64,000 nt of DNA from M55B154 sp964486725. GTDB taxonomy: Bacteria; Spirochaetota; UBA4802; UB4802. The position numbers and the translations under genes were made by a program. Of the stretch, positions 27,167-36,349 are shown one piece after another. The DNA lies in NCBI GenBank assembly GCA_964486725.1, contig CAZAOK010000002.1, forward strand, positions 44,430-108,429, read 5' to 3'. The stretch's first letter is position 1. Each line of letters begins with the position of its first letter. The notes beneath the pieces are model-generated. The model made no database searches. It saw only the letters and a program-made list of their open reading frames with translations, and was not told the origin of the DNA.

Positions 27167-27336
27167 TTTCTTTACTCACCACTATATTGTTCCCTGTTAG
27201 CATAACAGGATGTACCCTTTCAATAAATAATTATATTATCATTTAAATAAAAGTCATGTATTCAGAGTTTGACTCTTCATAGTATGTTTGATAAACTAAA
27301 GTACTGCTATTATAACATGTCTAATGGAGGAATAAA

Positions 27337-27429
27337 ATGGCTTCTGGCAATGAAAATTTTGAGAAGGAAATCGAAGACAAGCTGAAAGAATATGAAAAAA
27401 AGATAAATGAATACCGTAAAAAAGCGCAA
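27337..27429 (+). CDS. Start of a charged coiled-coil protein, cut by an assembly gap
   Basis: Thirty-one codons from ATG 27337 to the N run. GGAGGAATAAA precedes the start, a strong ribosome site. The visible residues (FEKEIEDKLKEYEKKINEY) are Lys/Glu-rich and helical, suggesting a coiled coil. The remainder is hidden in the gap, so the length and function are unknown. Confidence 0.6.
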
Positions 27430-27529
27430 NNNNNNNNNNNNNNNNNNNNNNNNNNNNNNNNNNNNNNNNNNNNNNNNNNNNNNNNNNNNNNNNNNNNNNN
27501 NNNNNNNNNNNNNNNNNNNNNNNNNNNNN
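27430..27529. other. Assembly gap (100 N)
   Basis: Exactly 100 N, a conventional gap size, so the true length is unknown. It interrupts two convergent genes, and any frame read through it is artificial. Confidence 0.99.
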
Positions 27530-28260
27530 TTGAAATTCATCTGGTTTTTATAGAAATCGTTTAAATACAGATTCCTGTGATAGTAACGGCTGTCGGCCCC
27601 GTCCTTCTGGAACACAGTTCCTTTCACGCTTCCCCTGAACACAAAATTTCTTTCATCAAAGTGAGCATTCTCCATGATAAATATCTTTGCCCTGTATTTT
27701 TCATCAATTGTGCGGGCTATATTCATGTATTTATCCATGATCTTACCCTGCTTCTTTACAAAGGGGGACGGGTATACGTGCTCAAAGTGCATTGCAACGT
27801 TTACCAGGCTGCTCAACACTGCCGCGCAGTTACTGATCCACACCTTCCCCACAAGCGGTTTATGCCTCAACAGGTAACCCTTCACCGCCCTGCTTGTAAG
27901 AATATGCGTCAGGCCGTGCCGTCGGTCTTCCGGTCGAACCACGGTAAGACCCAGGTGCAGCACGTCGCCTACACCTTCAACCGACAGGATAACCGTTGAA
28001 CAGAAACCGGCCATGGTCCCGTCCTGGCGCCAGGCTATGGCGATCACCTTGTCCTCAAGTTCCTGCCTGGTTCCCTGGAGCACTTGATAATCCGGAAGGG
28101 TTTCGAAGGCCGTGGATGCTACGTCCCTCAGGTGTGATACAAGATCGTGTATCTCCGCATCACTCATGGTAAGCCCGGGAGTATACAGCAGCTGGTACCT
28201 GTATTTTTTACCCTGTGTTATTTTTTCCGATTTATTATTCTTCTTTATTGCTTTCTGCAC
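27530..28260 (-). CDS. GNAT-like acyltransferase, 3' end lost in gap
   Basis: About 243 codons are present before the gap. The middle part reads like a GNAT acetyltransferase fold: beta strands KVIAIAWRQDGTMAGFCSTVIL, then LGLTVVRPEDRRHGLTHIL, a version of the V-x-P-x-x-R-x-x-G-x-G acetyl-CoA loop. I use GTG 28260, five bases after GGAGG; an ATG at 28272 is possible but poorly placed. The start overlaps the end of the acyltransferase gene upstream. The substrate is unknown. Confidence 0.65.
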
Positions 28261-29044
28261 AACTGCCTCCATATGTTCTTAAATCATTAAGTGCACCATC
28301 GATCCATTCCCTTGAACAAGTCCGCAAAGTCTCGTAATCACTGCTTTTCATGGGGGGGCCAAACCTGAGAGCAACTCCTATCTCTTTCTTCCCGAATACC
28401 TGGAAAAAATGCCGGATGAAGGTATCATCACCCACCCATGCATCGCCTGGATCATCATATTCGATTGCCACTGGAACTACTATCGCACCGGCCTCTGCTG
28501 CCATCTGGAAAATACCGGGCTTCAGGGTCAACAGGCCCGGACCTTCAAAGGATGTACCTTCGGGGTATACCATAATGGATGTACCGCCGGAAAGATGTTC
28601 TCTCACCGTTTCACGTGCCCTTTTCCTGCTCTCAGGGTTACTCCTGTTTACAAAAACGCAGTTGGCAGAGGCCGTAGCAAATCCCAGCAAAGGCCATGAT
28701 CGAAGTTCCTCCTTTGCAAGAAAGGTAACCGGTAACCACTGGCCCAGCACCGTAACATCCATATACGAACGATGATTACTTACCAGTAGAACACCTTCAG
28801 AGGGAACAGTACCAGAAACTCGAACCTTTATACCGGTAAGCATGTTTATCATTTTTGACCATTTACGAATGGATCGTGCCCCGTGGCCGTTTGAAAAACC
28901 GCGCACCATGCCGCCACCCAGGTGCCATGCAAGCATACAGCATGTCCCCAGAAAAAATAGAAACAACCTGGAAAAGGCCAGGAAAGGATTACCTCCTTTC
29001 ACTTTTGGAAGCACTTTAACACTCCCTTCAGCAATCGTGTTCAT
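28235..29044 (-). CDS. plsC: 1-acyl-sn-glycerol-3-phosphate acyltransferase family protein
   Basis: A 269-residue membrane-bound enzyme starting at ATG 29044 with AGGAG eight bases upstream. One N-terminal membrane helix is followed by the HX4D motif in SNHRSYMDV and the PEGT motif in VYPEGTSFEG, both diagnostic of the PlsC family that transfers acyl chains to lysophosphatidate. A role in phospholipid synthesis is likely, but related enzymes acylate ornithine lipids and others. It overlaps the GNAT-like gene, so the two may form a lipid-modifying pair. Confidence 0.9.
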   Translation of the reverse strand: MNTIAEGSVKVLPKVKGGNPFLAFSRLFLFFLGTCCMLAWHLGGGMVRGFSNGHGARSIRKWSKMINMLTGIKVRVSGTVPSEGVLLVSNHRSYMDVTVLGQWLPVTFLAKEELRSWPLLGFATASANCVFVNRSNPESRKRARETVREHLSGGTSIMVYPEGTSFEGPGLLTLKPGIFQMAAEAGAIVVPVAIEYDDPGDAWVGDDTFIRHFFQVFGKKEIGVALRFGPPMKSSDYETLRTCSREWIDGALNDLRTYGGSCAESNKEE

Positions 29045-29090
29045 GCGCAAGGCTCCTGCATTATACAAAACAGAATCAAATTTATGTATT

Positions 29091-29236
29091 ATTACTCAGC
29101 TATTATCAGAATAAAAATCATTATCTACATAATGAACATATATAGAGATTGTTCCCCCCGCCTTGGGCGGGGGGAACAATCTTATTTTTATTCATTTAAC
29201 GATATTTGAATCTTTTAATCATGACAGCTGAGTAAT
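29091..29236. repeat. 146-bp palindromic element, copy 2
   Basis: Perfect 11-bp terminal inverted repeats (ATTACTCAGCT at 29091-29101, its complement at 29226-29236) and a perfect 16-bp central hairpin with a TTG loop (29147-29181), centred on the element. It is inverted relative to copy 1 (15213-15358) and shares the 17 bases of the ATTACTCAGCTGTCATG end and the TCCCCCCGCC core. Confidence 0.85.
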
Positions 29237-29298
29237 TACATTTATGGTCATTATTTAGAGGTGAAGTGTAAAGGAAAGATGAGATGGTAATAAATTAT

Positions 29299-30144
29299 TT
29301 ATGATATTTCTGTTAAGACCTCGTGGAGTAATTCCGGATAATCAGTTACGATACCGTCAATGCCCCATTCTATAAGCCTGCGCATATTCTCCGGCCTGTT
29401 TATGGTCCACGCGATAACCGGGATACCTTTTCGATGGGCATCCCGGATGAAACGCCTGGTGATAACACGAAGACCCTGTGAAATTGAGATGAACCGTCCC
29501 AGGTCTTCAGAAAATCCCGAACGTGAAAACTCAGGTATCATCATCACGTCACTCTTCTTTTTGTAGAAAAATACCAGGTGCAGCTTGTGATACACAAGAA
29601 AGCGTATTAATTCCTTTCTGTCATAACTCAGGGCCACCCCCGGGTATTGTTTTCTAATAAACCCCATTATCACCGGGAAGAAGGATCCCATAAAGACACG
29701 TGATTGGGCATCATACATTTCCAGCAGGTTCATCACATCTGCGGCAAAATCAATTCTGTTATATTTTATATCAATAGATAGTATTACGCCGGGAAAACTC
29801 TCCAACACTTCCCTGAGGGTTGCGATACGATACCCCTTCCCCCTGAAAGGGAAAGACTTCCCCTTGTCGGTGGTAAACCGGTATCCTGCATCAAGTGAAC
29901 GAATCTCTTCGAGGGTATATTCTAACGGTGAACCTTCACCATTGGTGCTTATGGCAAGGTCATCATCATGAAAGACCACCACGTGCCCGTCCCTCGTGGG
30001 CCATACGTCCATCTCAAGAAGGGTATTGGGATCAATATCAACAGCCTTTTGAAATGCTTCAATGGTATTCCCGGGCAACTGTCCCGAGGCTCCCCTGTGC
30101 GCGCAGGGCGTAAATGTTTTCAACATGGCAATGGCAGGTTTCAC
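29299..30144 (-). CDS. Glycerophosphodiester phosphodiesterase family protein
   Basis: A 281-residue protein; start GTG 30144 lies just after the stop of the upstream gene, whose last codons form AAGGAGG. The GDPD motifs are clear: CAHRGASGQLPGNTIEAF, the metal-binding Glu/Asp of LEMDVW, and VVVFHDDDL. Later come ILSIDIKYN and a C-terminal AWTINRPENM-IEWGIDGIVTDYP, typical of the TIM barrel end. It hydrolyses glycerophosphodiesters to glycerol 3-phosphate and an alcohol. No signal peptide is seen, so it is cytoplasmic. Confidence 0.95.
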   Translation of the reverse strand: MKPAIAMLKTFTPCAHRGASGQLPGNTIEAFQKAVDIDPNTLLEMDVWPTRDGHVVVFHDDDLAISTNGEGSPLEYTLEEIRSLDAGYRFTTDKGKSFPFRGKGYRIATLREVLESFPGVILSIDIKYNRIDFAADVMNLLEMYDAQSRVFMGSFFPVIMGFIRKQYPGVALSYDRKELIRFLVYHKLHLVFFYKKKSDVMMIPEFSRSGFSEDLGRFISISQGLRVITRRFIRDAHRKGIPVIAWTINRPENMRRLIEWGIDGIVTDYPELLHEVLTEIS

Positions 30145-30148
30145 CGGG

Positions 30149-30598
30149 CTATTGTCCTCCTTCGTTAACATCTTTGCAAAAGGGGCACTCGGTGTTTTCA
30201 CATCCAACGCATACATACAGACGTATATATGCCAGAGAGACGGCAAGAACTACCCAGAAAATAATGGGGAGCAGGGTATTCCCATATAACCATGGCTGGG
30301 GAAAAATAACGAGAACAAGAAAAGGAATAATTACCCCTGCCATGACAAGGCCGCTGTATTTTTGTCCCCTTCTATCAGGCATGAACCCGGCTATCTTTCC
30401 CGGCAGCACATGACCGCAAGCATCACTCTTGCAGCTGCACTTTGTGCAGAACGAATAAATTATTATCATCGGCAGCACCAGCAGCAACACGGCATACAGT
30501 ATACCCGCCTTCAGAGAGGCTGCGATCACAGCATATAATCCCACCACAAAGGGGATAATCAACAGCGTAAGGCTAATGACGCCATGTACCTTTCTCAT
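30149..30598 (-). CDS. Cys-rich four-helix membrane protein
   Basis: A 149-residue protein with four hydrophobic segments (about 7-28, 32-50, 83-102, 107-128). Two Cys clusters lie on what should be the same side: CTKCSCKSDAC after helix 2 and CVGCENTECPFC at the C terminus. Eight closely spaced Cys suggest metal or Fe-S binding. I do not recognise the family. It directly precedes the GDPD gene and overlaps no other real gene. Confidence 0.75.
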   Translation of the reverse strand: MRKVHGVISLTLLIIPFVVGLYAVIAASLKAGILYAVLLLVLPMIIIYSFCTKCSCKSDACGHVLPGKIAGFMPDRRGQKYSGLVMAGVIIPFLVLVIFPQPWLYGNTLLPIIFWVVLAVSLAYIRLYVCVGCENTECPFCKDVNEGGQ

Positions 30599-30613
30599 GG
30601 TAAACCCCTCCGT

Positions 30614-31243
30614 TTATTTTTTCTGCCACCAGTACATCATGGCAGGCACCCACACCATTTTATTCCTGGTAAATTTAAACGTGAGTACATCCCTGTTACC
30701 ATAAAATCCGTTTATTACCATCCTGTCATTATTCTTATCTGATACATACCAGGCTGGAGCGGCAAAACTAAAAAAAGACAACCATCCAGTAATCTCATCC
30801 ATTTGCATCTGGCGATTTTGTAAAACCGGCGGAAGCAATGTGCCGGCGTAGAAGAGGGCGAGGGTGCCGGGATCCGGATTAAGGATACTGTACAGTGTCA
30901 CCATTCTTAAAAACCCTTCATTACCGGCAGCATCAGCAATGCATACACGGGTATAATCGTCTTCTGAGGGCATGGCTTTCTTTTCCATTCTGCTGATCAT
31001 CTTTTCCTGATAGGCGATAATATGACTTTTGTTGTTCCTGCCAAATTCCAGAATTTTATCAGCAAGTGCCTGCTTATTCACCATATTACCGCGGCGGATT
31101 GTATTTTCCTCCTGTTGAGACAGTGTTTGTCTGAAGGCGGCAATTTTTTTCAGTATTTCATCATCACCCTGTTCAGCATGACTCGTTGCCCAACTGAAAA
31201 AAACCAGCACACAAAGATTTGCTATCAACAGTATCTTTTTCAT
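30614..31243 (-). CDS. Secreted hypothetical protein
   Basis: A 209-residue protein starting at ATG 31243 with GGAG upstream. Residues 1-23 are a signal peptide (MKKILLIANL ... ATSHA). The mature protein has a helical, Lys/Glu-rich first half and a second half with aromatic residues and no Cys. No family recognised. It lies 15 bp upstream of the Cys-rich membrane protein on the same strand and 21 bp downstream of the PLP decarboxylase, so all could be one transcript. Confidence 0.7.
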   Translation of the reverse strand: MKKILLIANLCVLVFFSWATSHAEQGDDEILKKIAAFRQTLSQQEENTIRRGNMVNKQALADKILEFGRNNKSHIIAYQEKMISRMEKKAMPSEDDYTRVCIADAAGNEGFLRMVTLYSILNPDPGTLALFYAGTLLPPVLQNRQMQMDEITGWLSFFSFAAPAWYVSDKNNDRMVINGFYGNRDVLTFKFTRNKMVWVPAMMYWWQKK

Positions 31244-31263
31244 TATTATCTCCACAACCGGGA

Positions 31264-32610
31264 TTACCCGGTTTCATCAATACATTGTGTTATGATGTCC
31301 CATAGCACATCAAGGTAGTCATCATGTTCGGGTTTCATCAGGCACATGCGAACCAGTGTGACGGAATCAGCATCTTTCTTGATGTCTTTCCAGCTCCCGT
31401 CAAGCAGCCCGGCGGGACAGGTAAAGAGGGCAAGGTGCAGGTTCTTTTCGGCGGCCCGGTTGAATATCGCATGCGATCGTCGTGATATTCCGGTAAGAGA
31501 ATTCTCCACGGCCGCCCATACCAGTATATCAAGCTGCGGTGGCATGAGTACAATGAAACACTCATCTATTATCATCCTCTCATGAAGACGCAGGGCGGCA
31601 TTTCTGGAATTCTCCAGCATGCCGGCAAACTCACCACCCGGTTTCATGGGCAGCAGCTTCTGGGTGGCCCACAGGGCTACCGCCGATGCCCCCGCACGTG
31701 AACATTCAAGACTTATCTCACCAAGGTGGAGCTCGTCAGAGGTGAAATATGTATAGGGTGAATCATGGGTATAGAGTGTTCCCACCGACGGATCACGAAA
31801 CAGGACGCATCCGCACCCATAGGGCTGCAGGCCGTGCTTGTGGGGGTCAATTACCAGGGAGTCAGCCATCATAACCTGGCCGAATATGCTTCGTTCCCGT
31901 TCATAGAGGTTAGATGCCAGGATAAAATACCCGCCATATGCTGCATCCACATGCACTCTGCAGTTGTATTTTCCGCAAAGGGATATTATTTCATCAAGGG
32001 GATCAAGCGACCCTGTACCGGTTGTACCAAGGGTGGCCACCACTGTACCGGTTTCACCACTCTGTAGTATGTTCTCAAGACTTCCTATGTTCATCCTTCC
32101 ATCAGGTGTACAGGGAACACTCTCATAAGGTATCTTCAACACACCGGTTATCCGCTGGTGGGTATAATGTGCCATCTCTGAAGCCAGCACTTTCTTTCCG
32201 GGATGCAGCTGTCCTGCCACCCATAATGCCTCAAGATTGGCCATGGTACCGCCCGAGGTGAGATGGCCAAGATGGGTATCCCATCCCAGCATGGAGGCGA
32301 TGGAAGCCACTGCTTCTTTCTCCATGCGGGAGCTGGCGCGCCCCCCGTCAAGCGCGTGGTTGTTGGGATTCATATACATGGCAAGCATATAGGCAATTCG
32401 CGCCACGGGGTGGGGTGGTTTCAGCATCTGTCCGGCATACAGTGGGTGGAAATAAGGATAATTATCATGCATCATTTCGGCTGCTTTTTCGATAACACCT
32501 GCAACAGCCTCCATATCAACATCGCTTTCATATTCGGGGAGTGTGTTAAAGCCGTTTTTCATGATATGAACAGCATTTTTCAGTATGTCCAGGGATCGTG
32601 TTTCAAACAT
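31264..32610 (-). CDS. Group II PLP-dependent amino acid decarboxylase
   Basis: A 448-residue fold-type I enzyme. HLTSGGTMANLEAL is the PLP phosphate loop; ATLGTTGTGSLDPLDEI and VHVDAAYGGYF place the Asp that pairs with the pyridine nitrogen; VIDPHKHGLQPYGCG holds the Schiff-base Lys near residue 245. The family includes glutamate, tyrosine, aspartate 1- and aromatic amino acid decarboxylases; the sequence does not fix the substrate. GGAG lies upstream of the start. Confidence 0.93.
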   Translation of the reverse strand: MFETRSLDILKNAVHIMKNGFNTLPEYESDVDMEAVAGVIEKAAEMMHDNYPYFHPLYAGQMLKPPHPVARIAYMLAMYMNPNNHALDGGRASSRMEKEAVASIASMLGWDTHLGHLTSGGTMANLEALWVAGQLHPGKKVLASEMAHYTHQRITGVLKIPYESVPCTPDGRMNIGSLENILQSGETGTVVATLGTTGTGSLDPLDEIISLCGKYNCRVHVDAAYGGYFILASNLYERERSIFGQVMMADSLVIDPHKHGLQPYGCGCVLFRDPSVGTLYTHDSPYTYFTSDELHLGEISLECSRAGASAVALWATQKLLPMKPGGEFAGMLENSRNAALRLHERMIIDECFIVLMPPQLDILVWAAVENSLTGISRRSHAIFNRAAEKNLHLALFTCPAGLLDGSWKDIKKDADSVTLVRMCLMKPEHDDYLDVLWDIITQCIDETG

Positions 32611-32744
32611 AATGGAGACTCCAAAACTAAAAGCTTACTGGTGGTTCATTGTCAAAGGCATCCACATGCTGTACCACCTCTCTCCATTTTTCAAGTGATT
32701 TAACCGTGAAGATGAGAAAACATGTTCACCTTGTTTAATTTAAT

Positions 32745-33392
32745 CTATGGCAATACCATGTAATAAATACCAATAAAATGTAAAACACTCCCGGCCAGAA
32801 CGAACATATGCCAAAAAGCGTGATTAAACGGAATTCGTCTGTTCAGGTAGAACACCACCCCGAGAGTATACATCAATCCACCCGCCACTATCCATATTAG
32901 AAGTTCTTCTCCAAAAACGCGCATGATAGATGGGATTGCGAACAGGAATATCCATCCCATGGCCACGTACGCCATGGTAGCAAGAAACCTGAATTTTTCC
33001 ATCAATAGTATCTTCACAACGACTCCTGCCGCCGCCAGGCCCCATATGACACCAAAAAGGATCCATCCCCGGGTGTTTCCCATTCCTATTGCAATTGGTG
33101 TGTACGTTCCCGCTATTAAAAGATAGATGGAAATATGGTCACAGTAATTCATGAACTGCTTGAGGGTTACTGACCTGAAAGAATGGTACAACGTAGAGCT
33201 GCTGTACAGGATTATGAGAGTTACACCATAAATAATGACTGAAAACAGTAACCAGTTATTCTCCTGTAACCTTGTGGCCATTACCATGAGCACCAGGGCG
33301 GCCACGCTCAACTGAATGCCGATACCATGTGAGATACTGTTGGCCATCTCTTCCAGTCGAGTTTGTTGGCTGAAAAGATTTTCTTTTTTCAT
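32745..33392 (-). CDS. Hemolysin III (TrhA/PAQR) family membrane protein
   Basis: A 215-residue protein with seven membrane helices. The PAQR metal-site residues are visible: EEMANSISHGIG near the N terminus, SSTLYHSF in helix 2/3, the DH of MNYCDHISIYLLIAGTYTP, and the C-terminal NHAFWHMFVLAGSVLHF. Bacterial members influence membrane fluidity and some were described as haemolysins; the enzymatic role is not settled. Confidence 0.94.
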   Translation of the reverse strand: MKKENLFSQQTRLEEMANSISHGIGIQLSVAALVLMVMATRLQENNWLLFSVIIYGVTLIILYSSSTLYHSFRSVTLKQFMNYCDHISIYLLIAGTYTPIAIGMGNTRGWILFGVIWGLAAAGVVVKILLMEKFRFLATMAYVAMGWIFLFAIPSIMRVFGEELLIWIVAGGLMYTLGVVFYLNRRIPFNHAFWHMFVLAGSVLHFIGIYYMVLP

Positions 33393-33470
33393 AGACTAAT
33401 CCGTATATTATTTATTCATACATATATACAGACAGTAACTGAAGTAACCGGTTGCCAATATTCATATTAC

Positions 33471-34808
33471 TTATCTTTTTTTCTTTACTACCTTAACCAG
33501 GTCATCAAGTGAAAGGGTATTCAGCACATCATCCTTTTCAAGCCAGCCCCGTCTTGCCTGGCCGATGCCGTATTTCATATTTTTCAGGTTACCTGTGGAA
33601 TGTGAGTCAGTCGAAATAGCCATCTTCACCTTCATGTCCTTCGCCTGCTTGCAGTGGTAATCAACCAGGTCAAGCCGTTTCGGATGTGCACTCAACTCTA
33701 TGAAGCATTCATTCTCACCTGCAGCCCTGAATATTTTTTCCATGTCAAGTTCATACGGGTCGCGTTCCCCGATCATCCTGCCGGTTGGATGGGCCAGTAT
33801 GGTAAAATANNNNNNNNNNNNNNNNNNNNNNNNNNNNNNNNNNNNNNNNNNNNNNNNNNNNNNNNNNNNNNNNNNNNNNNNNNNNNNNNNNNNNNNNNNN
33901 NNNNNNNNNTCTTCCTCGGTTTTACCGGCGATCATCTTTTCTCCGCTGAACACACCGTACTCGTTAATCTTCAGGTCGTGTTTCTGCGCCATCTTACGCA
34001 TCGCCACGTTGTGTTCCTTCGAGCCTGTAAAGTAATGCAGGGCGGCACCATAACTCTTTTTTTCAAAGACCCGTACATCAACCTGCAGGCCGGAACGAAG
34101 AATAACGGTAGAACGTGCCTCACCTTTTGACACCACACGATCCACATCCTCGTACCCGGTGAAGCGTTCCATCAGGTCATTGTCCTTCTTGCAGACGGCA
34201 AGAATATCAATATCACCAACTGTCTCCTTTCTGCGCCTGAAACTTCCCGCGATCTCAATTTTTTCCACACCCTTCCCGTTGCCCAGGTACTCCATGAGGG
34301 GAGCTGCCATTTCCTCGGCAGTTGCAATGGAGAACCTGTTCCCGCTTTCACCAAGGCGCGTGATCTCTTTCTGTATGGTTTCTTCTGTTTTTTTTCCGAA
34401 ACCTTCAAGCTCACGTATCTTCCGTGCATTTATTGCTTCCTTGAGCTCATCCATATTCCTGATGCCCAGTTCGTCGTATATCTTTTTGAGTTTTTTTGGC
34501 CCCAGTCCTCCTATTTTCAATAGCTCAGTGAGTTCCTCCGGAACTTCCTTCTTCAGCTTTTCCAGGAGATCTAACTTTTCCCTTCTTACGATCTTTTCAA
34601 TTTTACCTGCAAGGTCTTTTCCAATACCCTGCAGGCTGCTGAGATCCTCACCCGCATCCACCATGTCAGCCACGTTCCTTGACATGCTCTCAACCGTGCG
34701 TGCCGCATTACGGTATGAACGAATACGAAACTGGTTATCCCCTTTCAACTCCAGCAGGTCTGCAATGTGATTAAATATTTCTGCAACGTCCCTGTTATGT
34801 ACAGGCAT
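33471..34808 (-). CDS. polX: DNA polymerase X with PHP domain, interrupted by assembly gap
   Basis: Starts at ATG 34808 with AAAGGAG upstream. The N-terminal helix-hairpin-helix region (SSLQGIGKDLAGKIEKI, KIGGLGPKKLKKIY, ELEGFGKKTEETI) is followed by the nucleotidyltransferase palm with GSFRRRKETVGDIDILA, where the catalytic Asp pair lies, and by LQVDVRV with the third Asp. After the gap come the PHP residues of ELSAHPKRLDL and ISTDSH. About 413 residues are visible against roughly 570 usual, so the gap likely hides some 150-160 residues, including the HxH motif opening the PHP domain. Gap repair or base excision role by family. Confidence 0.92.
   Translation of the reverse strand: MPVHNRDVAEIFNHIADLLELKGDNQFRIRSYRNAARTVESMSRNVADMVDAGEDLSSLQGIGKDLAGKIEKIVRREKLDLLEKLKKEVPEELTELLKIGGLGPKKLKKIYDELGIRNMDELKEAINARKIRELEGFGKKTEETIQKEITRLGESGNRFSIATAEEMAAPLMEYLGNGKGVEKIEIAGSFRRRKETVGDIDILAVCKKDNDLMERFTGYEDVDRVVSKGEARSTVILRSGLQVDVRVFEKKSYGAALHYFTGSKEHNVAMRKMAQKHDLKINEYGVFSGEKMIAGKTEEXXXXXXXXXXXXXXXXXXXXXXXXXXXXXXXXXXYFTILAHPTGRMIGERDPYELDMEKIFRAAGENECFIELSAHPKRLDLVDYHCKQAKDMKVKMAISTDSHSTGNLKNMKYGIGQARRGWLEKDDVLNTLSLDDLVKVVKKKR
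33810..33909. other. Assembly gap (100 N) inside polX
   Basis: Exactly 100 N. Comparison with the usual PolX length suggests that about 450-500 bp are missing, so the gap size is nominal. The frame happens to stay open across it but the join is not real. Confidence 0.99.
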
Positions 34809-34906
34809 GACTGCATATCTCCTTTCCACGTGATTCCAGGATCCCGATTCTCTACGGGAGTATGGTAAGTATACTACGATAAGAGTGTATATTGCAAGAG
34901 CAGGTA

Positions 34907-35800
34907 TTAAGTGGAAGGGGACGAGGATACAAGGTGCCTTGTAAAGAATCCTGCCACCCTCTCCATGTATGCCTGCCTGTCCATGAAATAGGTTCCGCAG
35001 TGATCTGCCTTTTGGGATATCCACAGTTCCTTCGGGTCACCCGCCTTTCTGTAAACCTGCTGCACGCTTGAAACCGGTATAACCGAATCCAGTTCCCCAT
35101 GTATAAGGAGTATGGGACGGGGTGAAATCTTTTTCACATCCCTTGAAGGGTTCACATCATGCAGGTTATAGCCATACAACAGCCTGTTGAAAAGGTTTAC
35201 CACGGGCATAACAGGGGCAGCAGGGATCCTGGAAGATCGCAGGCGGTCACGTACAAGTTCATACAGGGAGGCATATGGTGAGTCCGCCACAACCGCCCGT
35301 ATATGCCCGTTACCGGCTGCAGCCATTATGGCAAGTGCCGCGCCCATGGAAAATCCCAGCATCCCCATGGGAGCTCCCGGCATCCTGCCTTTTGCATACC
35401 TGGTGGCCGCTTCAACGTCCAGTTGTTCACTGTATCCAAGTGTTCTTGGGGCGCTGTCGCTCTCTCCCCTGTCCCTGCAGTCAAAAAGAAGCACGCTGTG
35501 TCCCGAGCGCCAGATAGCCGTCCCTATACCAATAAGGTCAGCCTTGGTGCCGTCCCTGCCTGAACAGCCGATGACAACGCTTCCCGTGCTGCCATTCATC
35601 CACCATCCCCGCAGGGTCACATCATCGGTGGTGGTAAAACAAATATTCTCAAAGGGCACCTGCAGCTCGAAAGGTGTAATATAATAACTGTCAAGATAAG
35701 ACCTTCCCGGACGTCGGTTCATCATCACGGTTATAATAACTGGTAACACTACCACCATTATCAGTAACAGTATTCCGGCAATAAACAGTATCCATTCCAT
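34907..35800 (-). CDS. Membrane-anchored alpha/beta hydrolase
   Basis: A 297-residue protein with one N-terminal membrane helix (3-27). The alpha/beta-hydrolase triad is visible: Ser in LGFSMGAALA (nucleophile elbow), Asp in HGELDSVIP and His in KADHCGTYF. RGWWMNGS and FDCRDRGESDS match the YqkD/BEM46-like group of serine esterases or peptidases. The substrate is unknown. Its start overlaps the stop of the GNAT gene by one base. Confidence 0.9.
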   Translation of the reverse strand: MEWILFIAGILLLIMVVVLPVIITVMMNRRPGRSYLDSYYITPFELQVPFENICFTTTDDVTLRGWWMNGSTGSVVIGCSGRDGTKADLIGIGTAIWRSGHSVLLFDCRDRGESDSAPRTLGYSEQLDVEAATRYAKGRMPGAPMGMLGFSMGAALAIMAAAGNGHIRAVVADSPYASLYELVRDRLRSSRIPAAPVMPVVNLFNRLLYGYNLHDVNPSRDVKKISPRPILLIHGELDSVIPVSSVQQVYRKAGDPKELWISQKADHCGTYFMDRQAYMERVAGFFTRHLVSSSPST

Positions 35801-36312
35801 CAGTTTTCCCTCTCCACTATCATCTCAAAACACAGGAAAGGAAGTTCCCTGTAAGGGAACATGGCCTCCCCGGTAATCCTGCACCTCATCCGCCGGTAGG
35901 TTTCAACCAGCCGCGAATTGCCGCTGTAGGCGTCAAAACGTATACAGTCATGATTGTTGTGTATTGCATGGGTACAGGCAAATTCCATCAATGCCCGTCC
36001 TACACCCTGATTTTGCCACTTTGGATGCACTATAAGCCTGTGTACACACAGTGGGTTTTCACAATCCTCTGACCAGTGTGCGTTTTTCCATTCTGTATCG
36101 TGCACCTGATTCAACACCACCATCCCCCTGCAGGTTTCACCATCATGTACGATGTAGAGGGTACCCGCCCGAATATCTTCCGCCAGTACTTTTTCCGTTG
36201 GATACATCTCGTTCCACTGGTAAATCCCCTGCTCACGCAAATGCGCCACACATGCACTAACGGTGTCCATTACCGGGATGAGGTCTTTATGTTCTGCCTG
36301 TATTATTTTCAT
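35800..36312 (-). CDS. GNAT-family N-acetyltransferase
   Basis: A 170-residue enzyme with the acetyl-CoA loop in LIVHPKWQNQGVGRALMEFA near residue 110, and the family strand-helix layout around it (CRGMVVLNQV, then DCIRFDAYSGN). The substrate is not evident. It is translationally coupled to the alpha/beta hydrolase downstream. The ribosome site is weak. Confidence 0.92.
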   Translation of the reverse strand: MKIIQAEHKDLIPVMDTVSACVAHLREQGIYQWNEMYPTEKVLAEDIRAGTLYIVHDGETCRGMVVLNQVHDTEWKNAHWSEDCENPLCVHRLIVHPKWQNQGVGRALMEFACTHAIHNNHDCIRFDAYSGNSRLVETYRRMRCRITGEAMFPYRELPFLCFEMIVEREN

Positions 36313-36349
36313 GCATAATCTTTATTCTAAAAAATGACTTAACATTTTT

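Noticed and set aside
27310..28272. Continuous minus-strand frame across the N run at 27430-27529
   Set aside because: The frame through 100 N is an artefact. The DNA left of the gap has a plus-strand gene with a strong ribosome site, so only the part right of the gap is kept.
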